Shown here: piece after piece, positions 1 to 7,816 of the stretch
Numbering within the stretch: position 1 is the first letter of the stretch
Layout of the letters: every line of letters begins with the position of its first letter
Assembly: GCA_964373925.1 (NCBI GenBank)
Contig: CAYJWS010000003.1
Location: 1 to 43,715 of the forward strand
Length of the DNA stretch: 43,715 bases
Reading direction: 5' to 3'
DNA from: CAYJWS01 sp964373925
GTDB taxonomy: Bacteria; Patescibacteriota; Patescibacteriia; Buchananbacterales; GWA2-38-13
Program-made: the position numbers and the translations under genes
The notes under the pieces: generated by a model
Databases searched by the model: none
Seen by the model: only the letters and a program-made list of their open reading frames with translations
Told to the model about the DNA's origin: nothing

Positions 1-48
1 ACAAAAAAATAGAGTTGTTGAAAAAATTATAAACAGTTCATGCACATG

Positions 49-80
49 TTATTAACAAAAAATAATAATTCCCTTATAAT
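49..80 (+). promoter_or_regulatory. dnaA promoter with an overlapping DnaA-box-like site
   Basis: A -35 TTAACA (52-57) and a perfect -10 TATAAT (75-80) are separated by 17 nt, which puts the transcription start near 87. The 9-mer TTATTAACA at 49-57 differs from the DnaA box TTATNCACA at one position and covers the -35, an arrangement that would allow DnaA autoregulation. The motifs are seen directly; promoter activity and autoregulation are inferred. Confidence 0.6.
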
Positions 81-159
81 AATTCTCATGCTATAATACA
101 AGTTGTTTTTCTCCTAGTACTCCTTGTTTGCCCAAAAATTTAAAAATAAACAAATACAT

Positions 160-1515
160 ATGGATAAAAATCAGCTCTGGCAATCTGCTCTGGGTGAACT
201 TGAAATTTCGCTGAGTAGGGCGAATTTTATGACATGGTTTAAAAATACCTTCATAGTCTCATGGGAACAAAACAAAGTAATAGTTGGAGTTCCCAATACT
301 TTTACAAAAGCCTGGTTTGAAAAAAAATATCATAGCGATATAATAAAGTCTCTTCAAAAAATATCAGATAACCATGTTCGTGAAGTTGTATATCAGGTAG
401 TTGTAAGTAGAAATAATCCAGCATACATAGAATATCACACCGACAAGGTTTCATTAAAAGAAAATGTCTATAAACCACCAAGCAACGCCGTTCATGAAAT
501 CGGGCTTAATCCTCGATACACGTTTAATAATTTTATTATAGGTAAGGCCAATGAGCTGGCCCACGCGGCATGCATTGCGGTAGCGGAAAAACCAGGAAAT
601 GTTTATAATCCGCTCTTTATTTATGGCGGTGTGGGGCTGGGAAAAACCCATCTTTTACAGGCTATCGGCAACAAAGCCGTACACGAGGCTGAGAAAAAGG
701 TTTTGTATGTTTCGTGTGAAAAATTTACCAATGACTTTATTAAATCAATATCGTCAAATGTCACTGATAAATTTAAGAATATCTACCGGTCTGTGGATGT
801 TTTATTAATTGATGACATACAATTCTTGGCTGGAAAAGAGGGCACTCAAGAAGAATTTTTTCATACTTTTAATGCTCTTCATCAAAACAACAGACAAATT
901 GTCATTAGCTCGGATAGGCCGCCGAAAGCGATACCGGCGCTTGAACATAGGCTTGTTTCGCGCTTTGAATGGGGCATGATCGCCGATATTTCTTCGCCTG
1001 ACCTAGAAACGAGAATCGCCATTCTTGAAACAAAATGCAAAGAAAAAAACTTTTCTCTCGCGTCAGAAATTCTCCATCTTATAGCAGAAAATATTCAAAA
1101 CAATGTTCGCGAGCTTGAGGGCGCCCTAAATCGCATAATTGCTCATACGCAACTCCATAACAATTCGTCGATGTATGACATTGCAAAAAAAATTATCCAA
1201 ACAACAAACCCGACTCAACAAAAAAAATCAATTACTCCAAAACATGTAATAAATACGGTTGCGCAATATTTTGATATAAAAATAGATGATATTATGGGGA
1301 TATGCAGAAAGAAAAATTTTGCTCTACCTAGACAAATTATAATGTTTCTTATGAGAGAAGAAATAAAAAGCTCCTATCCCTTTATTGGACAAGAAGTTGG
1401 TAAAAGAGACCACACAACAGCGATACACGCGTATTCAAAAATAAGCAGGGCAATTAATTTTGACAACAAGCTCCGCCAAGATATAGAGTCATTAAGGGAA
1501 AAACTCTATAGTTAA
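160..1515 (+). CDS. dnaA: Chromosomal replication initiator protein DnaA
   Basis: DnaA binds DnaA boxes at oriC and melts the origin in its ATP-bound form. The product is 451 aa, a normal family length. The N-terminal domain I opens with MDKNQLWQ, the AAA+ Walker A is GGVGLGKT (about residues 156-163), Walker B is VLLIDDIQF (about 214-222), and the C-terminal DNA-binding signature GKRDHTTAIHAYSKI lies near 414. I chose the ATG at 160 over an in-frame TTG at 124 because domain I normally begins at this point and the 12 extra residues look unrelated to the family. No Shine-Dalgarno is visible, as for most genes here. dnaN follows on the same strand after a 225-bp gap. Confidence 0.97.
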   Translation: MDKNQLWQSALGELEISLSRANFMTWFKNTFIVSWEQNKVIVGVPNTFTKAWFEKKYHSDIIKSLQKISDNHVREVVYQVVVSRNNPAYIEYHTDKVSLKENVYKPPSNAVHEIGLNPRYTFNNFIIGKANELAHAACIAVAEKPGNVYNPLFIYGGVGLGKTHLLQAIGNKAVHEAEKKVLYVSCEKFTNDFIKSISSNVTDKFKNIYRSVDVLLIDDIQFLAGKEGTQEEFFHTFNALHQNNRQIVISSDRPPKAIPALEHRLVSRFEWGMIADISSPDLETRIAILETKCKEKNFSLASEILHLIAENIQNNVRELEGALNRIIAHTQLHNNSSMYDIAKKIIQTTNPTQQKKSITPKHVINTVAQYFDIKIDDIMGICRKKNFALPRQIIMFLMREEIKSSYPFIGQEVGKRDHTTAIHAYSKISRAINFDNKLRQDIESLREKLYS

Positions 1516-1740
1516 TATGCTGTGTATATAATGAGTATAAAAAGTGTGTTTTAATTATTTTAAAAATAATTATTTTCTTATTCACAGTTTATTCATATTT
1601 TATCCCACCACACTCAACAAGATATTATGTAAAAAAAAAATAAAACTACTCTTATAACACATAAAAACCACACTTCCACACATATCAACAGCGCTTACTA
1701 CTATTACTATTATATATTTATATAAATTAAAATAATATTT
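1516..1740. other. Probable oriC in the dnaA-dnaN gap
   Basis: This 225-bp gap is very AT-rich and holds one exact DnaA box, TTATTCACA at 1578-1586. A one-mismatch box TTATTCATA follows at 1589-1597, and a reverse-strand one-mismatch box TGTGTATAT lies at 1521-1529. The stretch before dnaN is almost pure A/T and could be the unwinding element. The dnaA-dnaN gap is a common origin site in bacteria. GC skew was not computed, so the origin call rests on position and boxes only. Confidence 0.55.
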
Positions 1741-2889
1741 ATGAAGTTTACATGTACCCAAGAAAATTTAAAATACGGGTTGTCGCTTGTATCTCCAGTA
1801 TCATCTAAAAATATTAGCCTTCCAATACTTAATAATGTATTATTGCAAGTGGAAGATAGTATTATAAGACTTATCGCGACAAATCTAGAAATAGGCGTAA
1901 GTTGCGTTATTCGAGGAAAAATAGAAGAAGCGGGTTCTTATACCCTACCCGCAAAACTTATGAGTGACTATATACAATTGTTGCCAAAAGAAAAAGTTAA
2001 TATTTCTTTAGATAAAAATCAAGCACAACCTATTTTAGAAATTCAGTGTAAAAATTATAAGACAAAAATAAAGGGGGCACCCCCCTCAGACTATCCGCTT
2101 ATTCCAAAAATTAATAAAAAAACATCATACACCTGCGATATACATGATTTTAAAAAAGCAATCTCACAGGTAATTTTCTCGGTTTCTATAAATGAATCAC
2201 GCCCGGAAATTTGCGGAGTTTTGGCTATTTTTTTAGAAAACTCTCTTATTTTAGCCGCCACCGACAGCTATAGGCTCACAGAAAAAATGATTCCAATAAA
2301 GGGGTCGCAAAAAGAAAAAACAGAAGAACAAAGAATTATTATTCCGGCACGGTCCCTTTATGAATTTTCAAGGATTTTACATAATATTAAGACGGCAACA
2401 GATATTGATGATATTGACGATGTACAAATATCTTTTTCTGAAAATCAAATAGTTTTTACGGTCGGTGGCATTGAATTTACCTCTCGCCTCATAGAGGGCC
2501 AGTACCCAGACTATAAGCAGATTATCCCTCAAAAATTTGAAACATCATTTGAAGGAAACACGGAAGAATTTATTCAGGCCATAAAAACAACCAGCCTTTT
2601 TTCAAGAGGAGGAATATTTGATGTGATCTTAGAATTTTTACCAGAAACCAAAGAGGTGGTTATTCGATCGGGAAATAGCCAGGTAGGAGAAAATATTTGC
2701 AAGATTTCTTGCGCCATGCAGGGAAAAAAAAATAGCATTGTATTAAATTATAAATACATTCTTGATGGACTGCAAAACATTGATTCTCATGAATTAATAA
2801 TGGAGGTAATTGATGACGCGAACCCCTGCATTATAAAACCAAAAAACGTAAGCGGATATATGTATATAATAATGCCCATAAAACAATAG
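1741..2889 (+). CDS. dnaN: DNA polymerase III beta subunit (sliding clamp)
   Basis: The beta clamp forms a ring on DNA that tethers the replicative polymerase. The 382-aa product has the usual three-fold clamp organisation, starting MKFTCTQENLKYGL with the early SPILNNVLL-like strand written here as LPILNNVLL. It ends VSGYMYIIMPIKQ, which matches the typical clamp C-terminus ending in a methionine-proline motif. The length is close to family norm. It lies just downstream of dnaA and the probable origin, in the standard order, but recF and gyrB do not follow. The ATG at 1741 has only A/T-rich sequence upstream. Confidence 0.96.
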   Translation: MKFTCTQENLKYGLSLVSPVSSKNISLPILNNVLLQVEDSIIRLIATNLEIGVSCVIRGKIEEAGSYTLPAKLMSDYIQLLPKEKVNISLDKNQAQPILEIQCKNYKTKIKGAPPSDYPLIPKINKKTSYTCDIHDFKKAISQVIFSVSINESRPEICGVLAIFLENSLILAATDSYRLTEKMIPIKGSQKEKTEEQRIIIPARSLYEFSRILHNIKTATDIDDIDDVQISFSENQIVFTVGGIEFTSRLIEGQYPDYKQIIPQKFETSFEGNTEEFIQAIKTTSLFSRGGIFDVILEFLPETKEVVIRSGNSQVGENICKISCAMQGKKNSIVLNYKYILDGLQNIDSHELIMEVIDDANPCIIKPKNVSGYMYIIMPIKQ

Positions 2890-2927
2890 GATTAAGAATT
2901 ATCGCGCGCGTAAAAATTTTTATTGGT

Positions 2928-3024
2928 AGATACAATAAATACGAGAGATGTATGTCAAAAACCCTCTCGAATCAAGAAGGTGTTTTTATAGAAACCTTAA
3001 GAGAATGCGGTATTTATTGTATCT
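2928..3024. repeat. 97-bp inverted-repeat element, possible three-way-junction structure
   Basis: A perfect 15-bp inverted repeat (arms 2928-2942 and 3010-3024; left arm AGATACAATAAATAC) encloses two smaller stems, CGAGAG/CTCTCG (2942-2947/2964-2969) and AAGGT/ACCTT (2977-2981/2994-2998). It lies between the convergent dnaN and PBP genes, and the right arm covers the stop codon of the PBP gene. No clear U-run follows either arm. It could be a bidirectional terminator-like RNA fold or a tiny terminal-inverted-repeat element. Confidence 0.65.
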
Positions 3025-5851
3025 CAATAAGTATCTTTTCTCCTTGATACATATATCCGTCTTTATTTACAACACTAAAATATAGGCCATAAATTCCCGG
3101 ACCCGGGTATTGCGACCATGGCACCATTACCCTGGTTTCGGTAACTTGGCGCGATGATCCAATAAGCTGTTTTGTTTTTCCTGGGAATTCAGCATATGCG
3201 TTTATGGTATCTATGTTTTGCGGCCTAGAAATATCAAAAGCGATATCCAATGGAAAAGAATTTTTATTAAGAATTTTTCCATCTTTTGGGTATTCAAATA
3301 TAGCGCCCGGAGATATTTTTGGAAGATTGAGCACAACATCAACAAAGGCTTGCTTAACGTTTCCTACTTGATCATATGCCGATACGCGCAATGTTGTTGA
3401 TCCGTTAGGAATGTCATTATTATCTAGCAATATAGAGAGTGAATACGGTTCGAAATATTTTTCTCCAATAAGCTTGCCGCCAAGATAATATTCTATCCTC
3501 TGAATGCCTCTTGGGGAATATGCTTGCGTGTCTATAAAAATATTTCGTGAAGCTATAACTGCATTATTTTGGGGAGAGAATATTGCCACCGTGGGCTGGT
3601 TTTGGGGAGTATGAACATCATCATATTCAGTTGGAGGCTCTTCGGATATAATATTATTTCGCTTGCCCCAGTCTTGTATTGCGGATTCCCATATTTCAAA
3701 TTGAGGATCTGTATTGGGGTTTTGAGGAGGAGTGCCTCGAGGATCGTCTTTGTTTATGTAATAGAGAATAGAATGAAGCACTCGATAGGTTCTTTCTTCA
3801 ATAAAATCTGCTGGAGTATACTCTGTCGCGAGTTTTCCTGATATTGTATCAACCTTAACTTTAAGACCATCTTTCATAGAACCATTAAGCACAGGATTAT
3901 CAAGGGTGTTTAGTTCCGGCTGGATAAAATTTTCAACGGGGGTGTTTGCGAGCGCGGCTGCCATGTACGCGTTCCAGATGGGCGCGGCAACAACCGATCC
4001 GTCAGCGCCTTTTTTCATGGCTGAAAAATCATTATTTCCCACCCATACTCCCGCTACAAGCGATGGTGTGTATCCGAGTGTCCACGCGTCGCGATAGTCG
4101 TTTGTGGTGCCAGTTTTTACGGCAACGGCACGATCTTTAAGCGTTAATGAATTATTTTCTCCAAAAATAAAGGAGCGTGCCGAATTGTCAGAGAGAATGC
4201 TTGTGATTTGGCGGGCGATCTCCGTTTCCAAAACCTTGGATTTTTTTTCTTTATACTCTTCCAAAATTTCTCCATCTTTATTCTCAACGCGCAAAACACC
4301 CGTGGTTGGATGAAATTCGCCTTCGCGGGCAAATACGGCAAATGCGTTGGCGTGCTCAAGCAGCTTTACTTCGCCTCCGCCCAATACCAGAGAAAGGCCA
4401 AAACGCCACCGGTCTTTAAGCGTTGCGTAGCCGAGCTCGTCAGCGAGGTCAAGCACGTTGTTTATGCCAGTGAGATAAATCACTTTAACCGCTGGAATAT
4501 TGAGCGATCCCGCGAGAGCCTGGCGAAGTGTTACAGTCCCGTGTTCTTTGAGGTCATAATTTTTTGGGGCATATTCTTTACCGTCAAAATTTATAAATTT
4601 TGTCTCTACATCAAAAAGAACTGTTTCCGGAGTGTAGCCTTTTTTAAACGCGGCCGCGTATACAATTGGCTTAAACGATGAACCGGGTTGGCGCGCGCGA
4701 GTTGTGACATTAACCTGCCCGTCAATTTCTTCATTGAAATAATCTGCGGATCCGACCATGGCAAGAATTTGTCCTGTTTTTGGGTCAAGAGACAGTAACG
4801 CGGCATTGGAGGCGTTATATTGTTTGTTTTTTTCAACACGGTTATTTATTGCATCTTCGGCGAATTTTTGCTTGTCTCTATCAAGCGTTGTAATGATTTT
4901 GAGGCCTCCCTCGCCAACGGTTTTTTCGCCGTATTTTTCAGTGAGATATTCTTTTACGAACATAACAAAGTGGGGCGCGACAATATTTTCCAGCGACTTG
5001 CGATATGTTATCTTTTCTTCTTTTGCGGCCCGCGCTTCTTCCGCAGTGACGTAACCAAGTTTAGCCATGCTGTCCAAAACCCATTTTTGTCTGTCAGAGA
5101 GCTTATCCGTATGATTTCCTGTCGGGGAGTAATATGTCGGAGCCTGTGGAATCGCGGCAAGTATAGCGGCCTCGGCAAGCGTTATGTCTTTTGCGCTTTT
5201 GCCAAAAAAAGTCTGCGATGCCGCTTCAATTCCATACACCACCGAACCGTAGGGGATTTCATTAAAATACATTTTTAAAATATCGTCTTTTGAGAATTTT
5301 TTTTCAATCTGATATGAGAGGATCAATTCTTTTGCTTTCCGAGTGTATGTTTTTTCCGAGGAGAGAATGGCGTTTTTTACAAGCTGCTGCGTAATAGTGG
5401 ATCCTCCAACCCTCTCTTGTGATGCAATATTTTTAATTATCGAACGAATAATTCCAGCGACACTAAACCCCCTGTGTTCATAAAATCCACGGTCTTCCGC
5501 GGTAATGGTCGCCTGAATGGCATATTGTGGAATATCGGCAAGACTAATAGCCGTTCTCTTTTCGGCCCCGTGTATTTCGTATAGCACTGTTTGCCCCGTT
5601 CGGTCATATATCTTGGTAGTAAGGGGGACTTCACGGTCAATTATTTTATTTGGATTTGGAAGATCTCGTGATACCCACGAAATAAAAGCAACACCCGCGA
5701 TCCCAGTGCCGAGGATTCCGATAATTGCGCTATTGATGATATATTTAAAGAAAGACCTGATTTTTGAAGGTCTTGTATTGTGATTTCTACTAAAAAGTGG
5801 CCTGCGCTTTTCTGTTTTTTGATTACTGCGATTTGGAAAAAATTGAGACAT
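3014..5851 (-). CDS. Class A penicillin-binding protein (transglycosylase/transpeptidase, PBP1A-like)
   Basis: This bifunctional enzyme polymerises lipid II and cross-links peptidoglycan. The 945-aa protein has a cytoplasmic tail, a membrane anchor at about 38-60, and a GT51 glycosyltransferase domain with TAEDRGFYEHRG (catalytic Glu near 119) and GGSTITQQLVKN (149-160). The transpeptidase domain carries SSFK (nucleophile Ser391), SLN (449-451) and KTG (579-581). The last 200 or so residues look like one or two Ig-like beta domains, an extension absent from the classic E. coli PBP1A. The gene ends the long - strand run and is 63 bp downstream of the ROK kinase gene. The catalytic motifs are all intact. 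Confidence 0.93.
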   Translation of the reverse strand: MSQFFPNRSNQKTEKRRPLFSRNHNTRPSKIRSFFKYIINSAIIGILGTGIAGVAFISWVSRDLPNPNKIIDREVPLTTKIYDRTGQTVLYEIHGAEKRTAISLADIPQYAIQATITAEDRGFYEHRGFSVAGIIRSIIKNIASQERVGGSTITQQLVKNAILSSEKTYTRKAKELILSYQIEKKFSKDDILKMYFNEIPYGSVVYGIEAASQTFFGKSAKDITLAEAAILAAIPQAPTYYSPTGNHTDKLSDRQKWVLDSMAKLGYVTAEEARAAKEEKITYRKSLENIVAPHFVMFVKEYLTEKYGEKTVGEGGLKIITTLDRDKQKFAEDAINNRVEKNKQYNASNAALLSLDPKTGQILAMVGSADYFNEEIDGQVNVTTRARQPGSSFKPIVYAAAFKKGYTPETVLFDVETKFINFDGKEYAPKNYDLKEHGTVTLRQALAGSLNIPAVKVIYLTGINNVLDLADELGYATLKDRWRFGLSLVLGGGEVKLLEHANAFAVFAREGEFHPTTGVLRVENKDGEILEEYKEKKSKVLETEIARQITSILSDNSARSFIFGENNSLTLKDRAVAVKTGTTNDYRDAWTLGYTPSLVAGVWVGNNDFSAMKKGADGSVVAAPIWNAYMAAALANTPVENFIQPELNTLDNPVLNGSMKDGLKVKVDTISGKLATEYTPADFIEERTYRVLHSILYYINKDDPRGTPPQNPNTDPQFEIWESAIQDWGKRNNIISEEPPTEYDDVHTPQNQPTVAIFSPQNNAVIASRNIFIDTQAYSPRGIQRIEYYLGGKLIGEKYFEPYSLSILLDNNDIPNGSTTLRVSAYDQVGNVKQAFVDVVLNLPKISPGAIFEYPKDGKILNKNSFPLDIAFDISRPQNIDTINAYAEFPGKTKQLIGSSRQVTETRVMVPWSQYPGPGIYGLYFSVVNKDGYMYQGEKILIEIQ

Positions 5852-5914
5852 AGTAAAAAGAAAAATGAAAACATGCGATGCGCACGTTGTTGCGTAAAAA
5901 TAACGCGTGGGAGA

Positions 5915-6802
5915 TTATTTTTCTGTTATAAGGGCGGCGCCAAGGATGTTTGCCTTTTCCTTTAGCTTCGCGCGAACTATTTTTGTTTTTTTTGAGACTA
6001 AAAATGGATTTTCTTTTCGCGCCACTGCAAACGCTGACCTCCAAAGCGCCTTTACTCGCACAAGACCCCCGCCGACAATAATAATATCGGGGTTGAGCGA
6101 GATAATAATATTACAGAGCCCTATGCCCAAGGCGTCGGACATTATGGATATGACTCGCTTTGCCGCGGCTTCTCCCTCAATGGCCTTATTTTCAATATAA
6201 AAAGTATCTTTTGTTTTTCCGGTAAGTTCTTGATAGAGGCTCACCATTCCAGTTCCCGATGCGTAGGATTCAAGATGTCCGCGCTTTGAACATCCGCAGG
6301 GATGACCATTTTCAGCAATGGTGGTATGCGCGAATTCTCCAGCAATTCCCTGTGAGCCGCTCAAGACACGCTTGTGCATGACAATTCCTCCGCCAATTCC
6401 GGTTCCGAAAGTTAATCCTACAACAAATTCATATTTTTTTCCAGCTCCGTACACGGCTTCGGCAAGCGCAAAGCAGTGACCATCATTATCAATGGATACA
6501 TCTTTCGCGAATTCTTTTTTAATTATTTTCGTAAGAGCGACATTTTTGAAATTTTTCGGCAGGTTTGGGCTTGATATGACTAGTCCATCGCGCGAGTTTA
6601 TCTGACCGGCAATGCCCACCCCAATAGCGTGTATTTTTGGGTTATCAAATATTTTAATCACCTTGATAATATTCGCAATAATTTTTGATTTTCCCAGATG
6701 CGCCTCCGTAGGAATTTTAATAACCTTTGGAACCTGGTTGTTGTATACGAGTCCAGCGGCAATTTTTGTGGCGCCCACATCGACGCCTATGATGTATTTC
6801 AT
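5915..6802 (-). CDS. ROK-family sugar kinase (glucokinase-like)
   Basis: ROK kinases phosphorylate hexoses such as glucose or N-acetylhexosamines with ATP. The 295-aa protein begins MKYIIGVDVGATKIAAGLV (phosphate-binding motif) and has GTGIGGGIV and AGEFAHTT in the middle. The zinc region reads CGCSKRGHLE where the usual motif is CxCGxxGCxE, so the last cysteine is replaced by histidine, which could still bind zinc. It lies downstream of the GalT-like gene in the - strand run, so its substrate may be a sugar released by the glycosidase at 7817-9685. The exact substrate cannot be read from sequence. Confidence 0.88.
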   Translation of the reverse strand: MKYIIGVDVGATKIAAGLVYNNQVPKVIKIPTEAHLGKSKIIANIIKVIKIFDNPKIHAIGVGIAGQINSRDGLVISSPNLPKNFKNVALTKIIKKEFAKDVSIDNDGHCFALAEAVYGAGKKYEFVVGLTFGTGIGGGIVMHKRVLSGSQGIAGEFAHTTIAENGHPCGCSKRGHLESYASGTGMVSLYQELTGKTKDTFYIENKAIEGEAAAKRVISIMSDALGIGLCNIIISLNPDIIIVGGGLVRVKALWRSAFAVARKENPFLVSKKTKIVRAKLKEKANILGAALITEK

Positions 6803-6888
6803 AACGAAAATTTTTAATTTAGAATTTCGAATTTTGAATCAATTTCGAATTTTTAAAAATTTAATTACTCAAAAGTCGAAATTCAAAA
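6803..6888. repeat. Low-complexity AT-rich palindromic spacer
   Basis: The 86-bp gap between the ROK kinase and GalT-like genes consists of repeated AATTTCGAATTTT-like units in both orientations (for example TAGAATTTCGAATTTTGAA and GTCGAAATTCAAAATT). It looks like an imperfect, self-complementary intergenic repeat. I see no promoter or gene in it. Confidence 0.4.
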
Positions 6889-7812
6889 TTATTTCCTATA
6901 GTATTTCGCCGCCTCTTCGGGTGCGATAGGATTAATAATAACGCCTGATCCTATTTCTACTCCCGCCCAAACGCTTCCCCGCGGCACTATTTTCATATAG
7001 AGGTGCTGGTCTTCGTCGTGTACGACTTGATGAAAATAGAAGTTGTATGGAAGCTTTAGCATAGAAATTTTACCAAGGATGCGTTTGAGGATTTTTGCCC
7101 ACGAAAGCCTCTCCTGCGCGCTTAAGAGAGTAATATTATCAATGTGCCTTACGGGCATAATCCAGCATTCGTAATTATACATGGAGGCATAGGGAGTGAA
7201 TGTGATGACATTTTGATCTTGATACACCATCCTCGGGCCCTTGGATTCTTTCTTTATTACGTCACAGTAAACGCATCGGCCATGTTCAAGTTTGTATGCC
7301 TGGACTTTTTGCGATTTATCCAAAAGATGCGGAGGAAGAAAGGATGTGGCAAATATCTGTGAGTGCGTGTGCTGGATAGAGGCGCCCGCGCCGGCGGTGT
7401 TTTTGTGTATGAGAATATATTCTATTTTTTGGTTTTCCGAAATAATCTTTGTTCGCTGGGCGTATACTTCAAGAATTTTCGCCACATGCCCGTCTGAAAG
7501 TTTGTGAAATTGCTCGGTATGTTTAGCCGTCTCAATCACCACTTCTTGCTGGCCGTACGCGCGCGTGTTATCAAGCGTAACAGCAGAGAATTTATTGGGT
7601 ATTACCATGATATCCCATTTTTTAGAGCGTGTGGATTGCGTGGCAAGCACGGTATTATTTTTTTCTACGGTGCCGGGGCAGAAGACGCATATGCCCGCAG
7701 GTTTTTTTATCGGCACGCAATGGATGACGATATCGTTGGGGCGCTTGCCACGCTTAGGGGCGATTATGACGTACTCGTCTTGAATATAGTCTTTGCGAAT
7801 TTCAGAACGCAT
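6889..7812 (-). CDS. GalT-family hexose-1-phosphate uridylyltransferase / NDP-sugar phosphorylase
   Basis: This HIT-superfamily enzyme moves a nucleotide monophosphate between NDP-sugar and sugar-1-phosphate through a histidine intermediate. The 307-aa protein has zinc cysteine pairs CVFC (42-45) and CVYC in the second half, and an active site HTHSQ (148-152) in place of the canonical HPHxQ, with His150 the probable nucleophile. The C-terminal block ending VIINPIAPEEAAKYYRK is typical of the family. The stop is separated by 86 bp from the ROK kinase gene and the start is 4 bp from the glycosidase stop. Galactose need not be the substrate; an ADP-glucose-phosphorylase-like role is also possible. 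Confidence 0.88.
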   Translation of the reverse strand: MRSEIRKDYIQDEYVIIAPKRGKRPNDIVIHCVPIKKPAGICVFCPGTVEKNNTVLATQSTRSKKWDIMVIPNKFSAVTLDNTRAYGQQEVVIETAKHTEQFHKLSDGHVAKILEVYAQRTKIISENQKIEYILIHKNTAGAGASIQHTHSQIFATSFLPPHLLDKSQKVQAYKLEHGRCVYCDVIKKESKGPRMVYQDQNVITFTPYASMYNYECWIMPVRHIDNITLLSAQERLSWAKILKRILGKISMLKLPYNFYFHQVVHDEDQHLYMKIVPRGSVWAGVEIGSGVIINPIAPEEAAKYYRK

Positions 7813-7816
7813 AATT

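Noticed and set aside
4208..5278. Several + strand frames of 98-157 aa inside the PBP gene
   Set aside because: All lie opposite intact transpeptidase and transglycosylase motifs and show no start signals or domain features.
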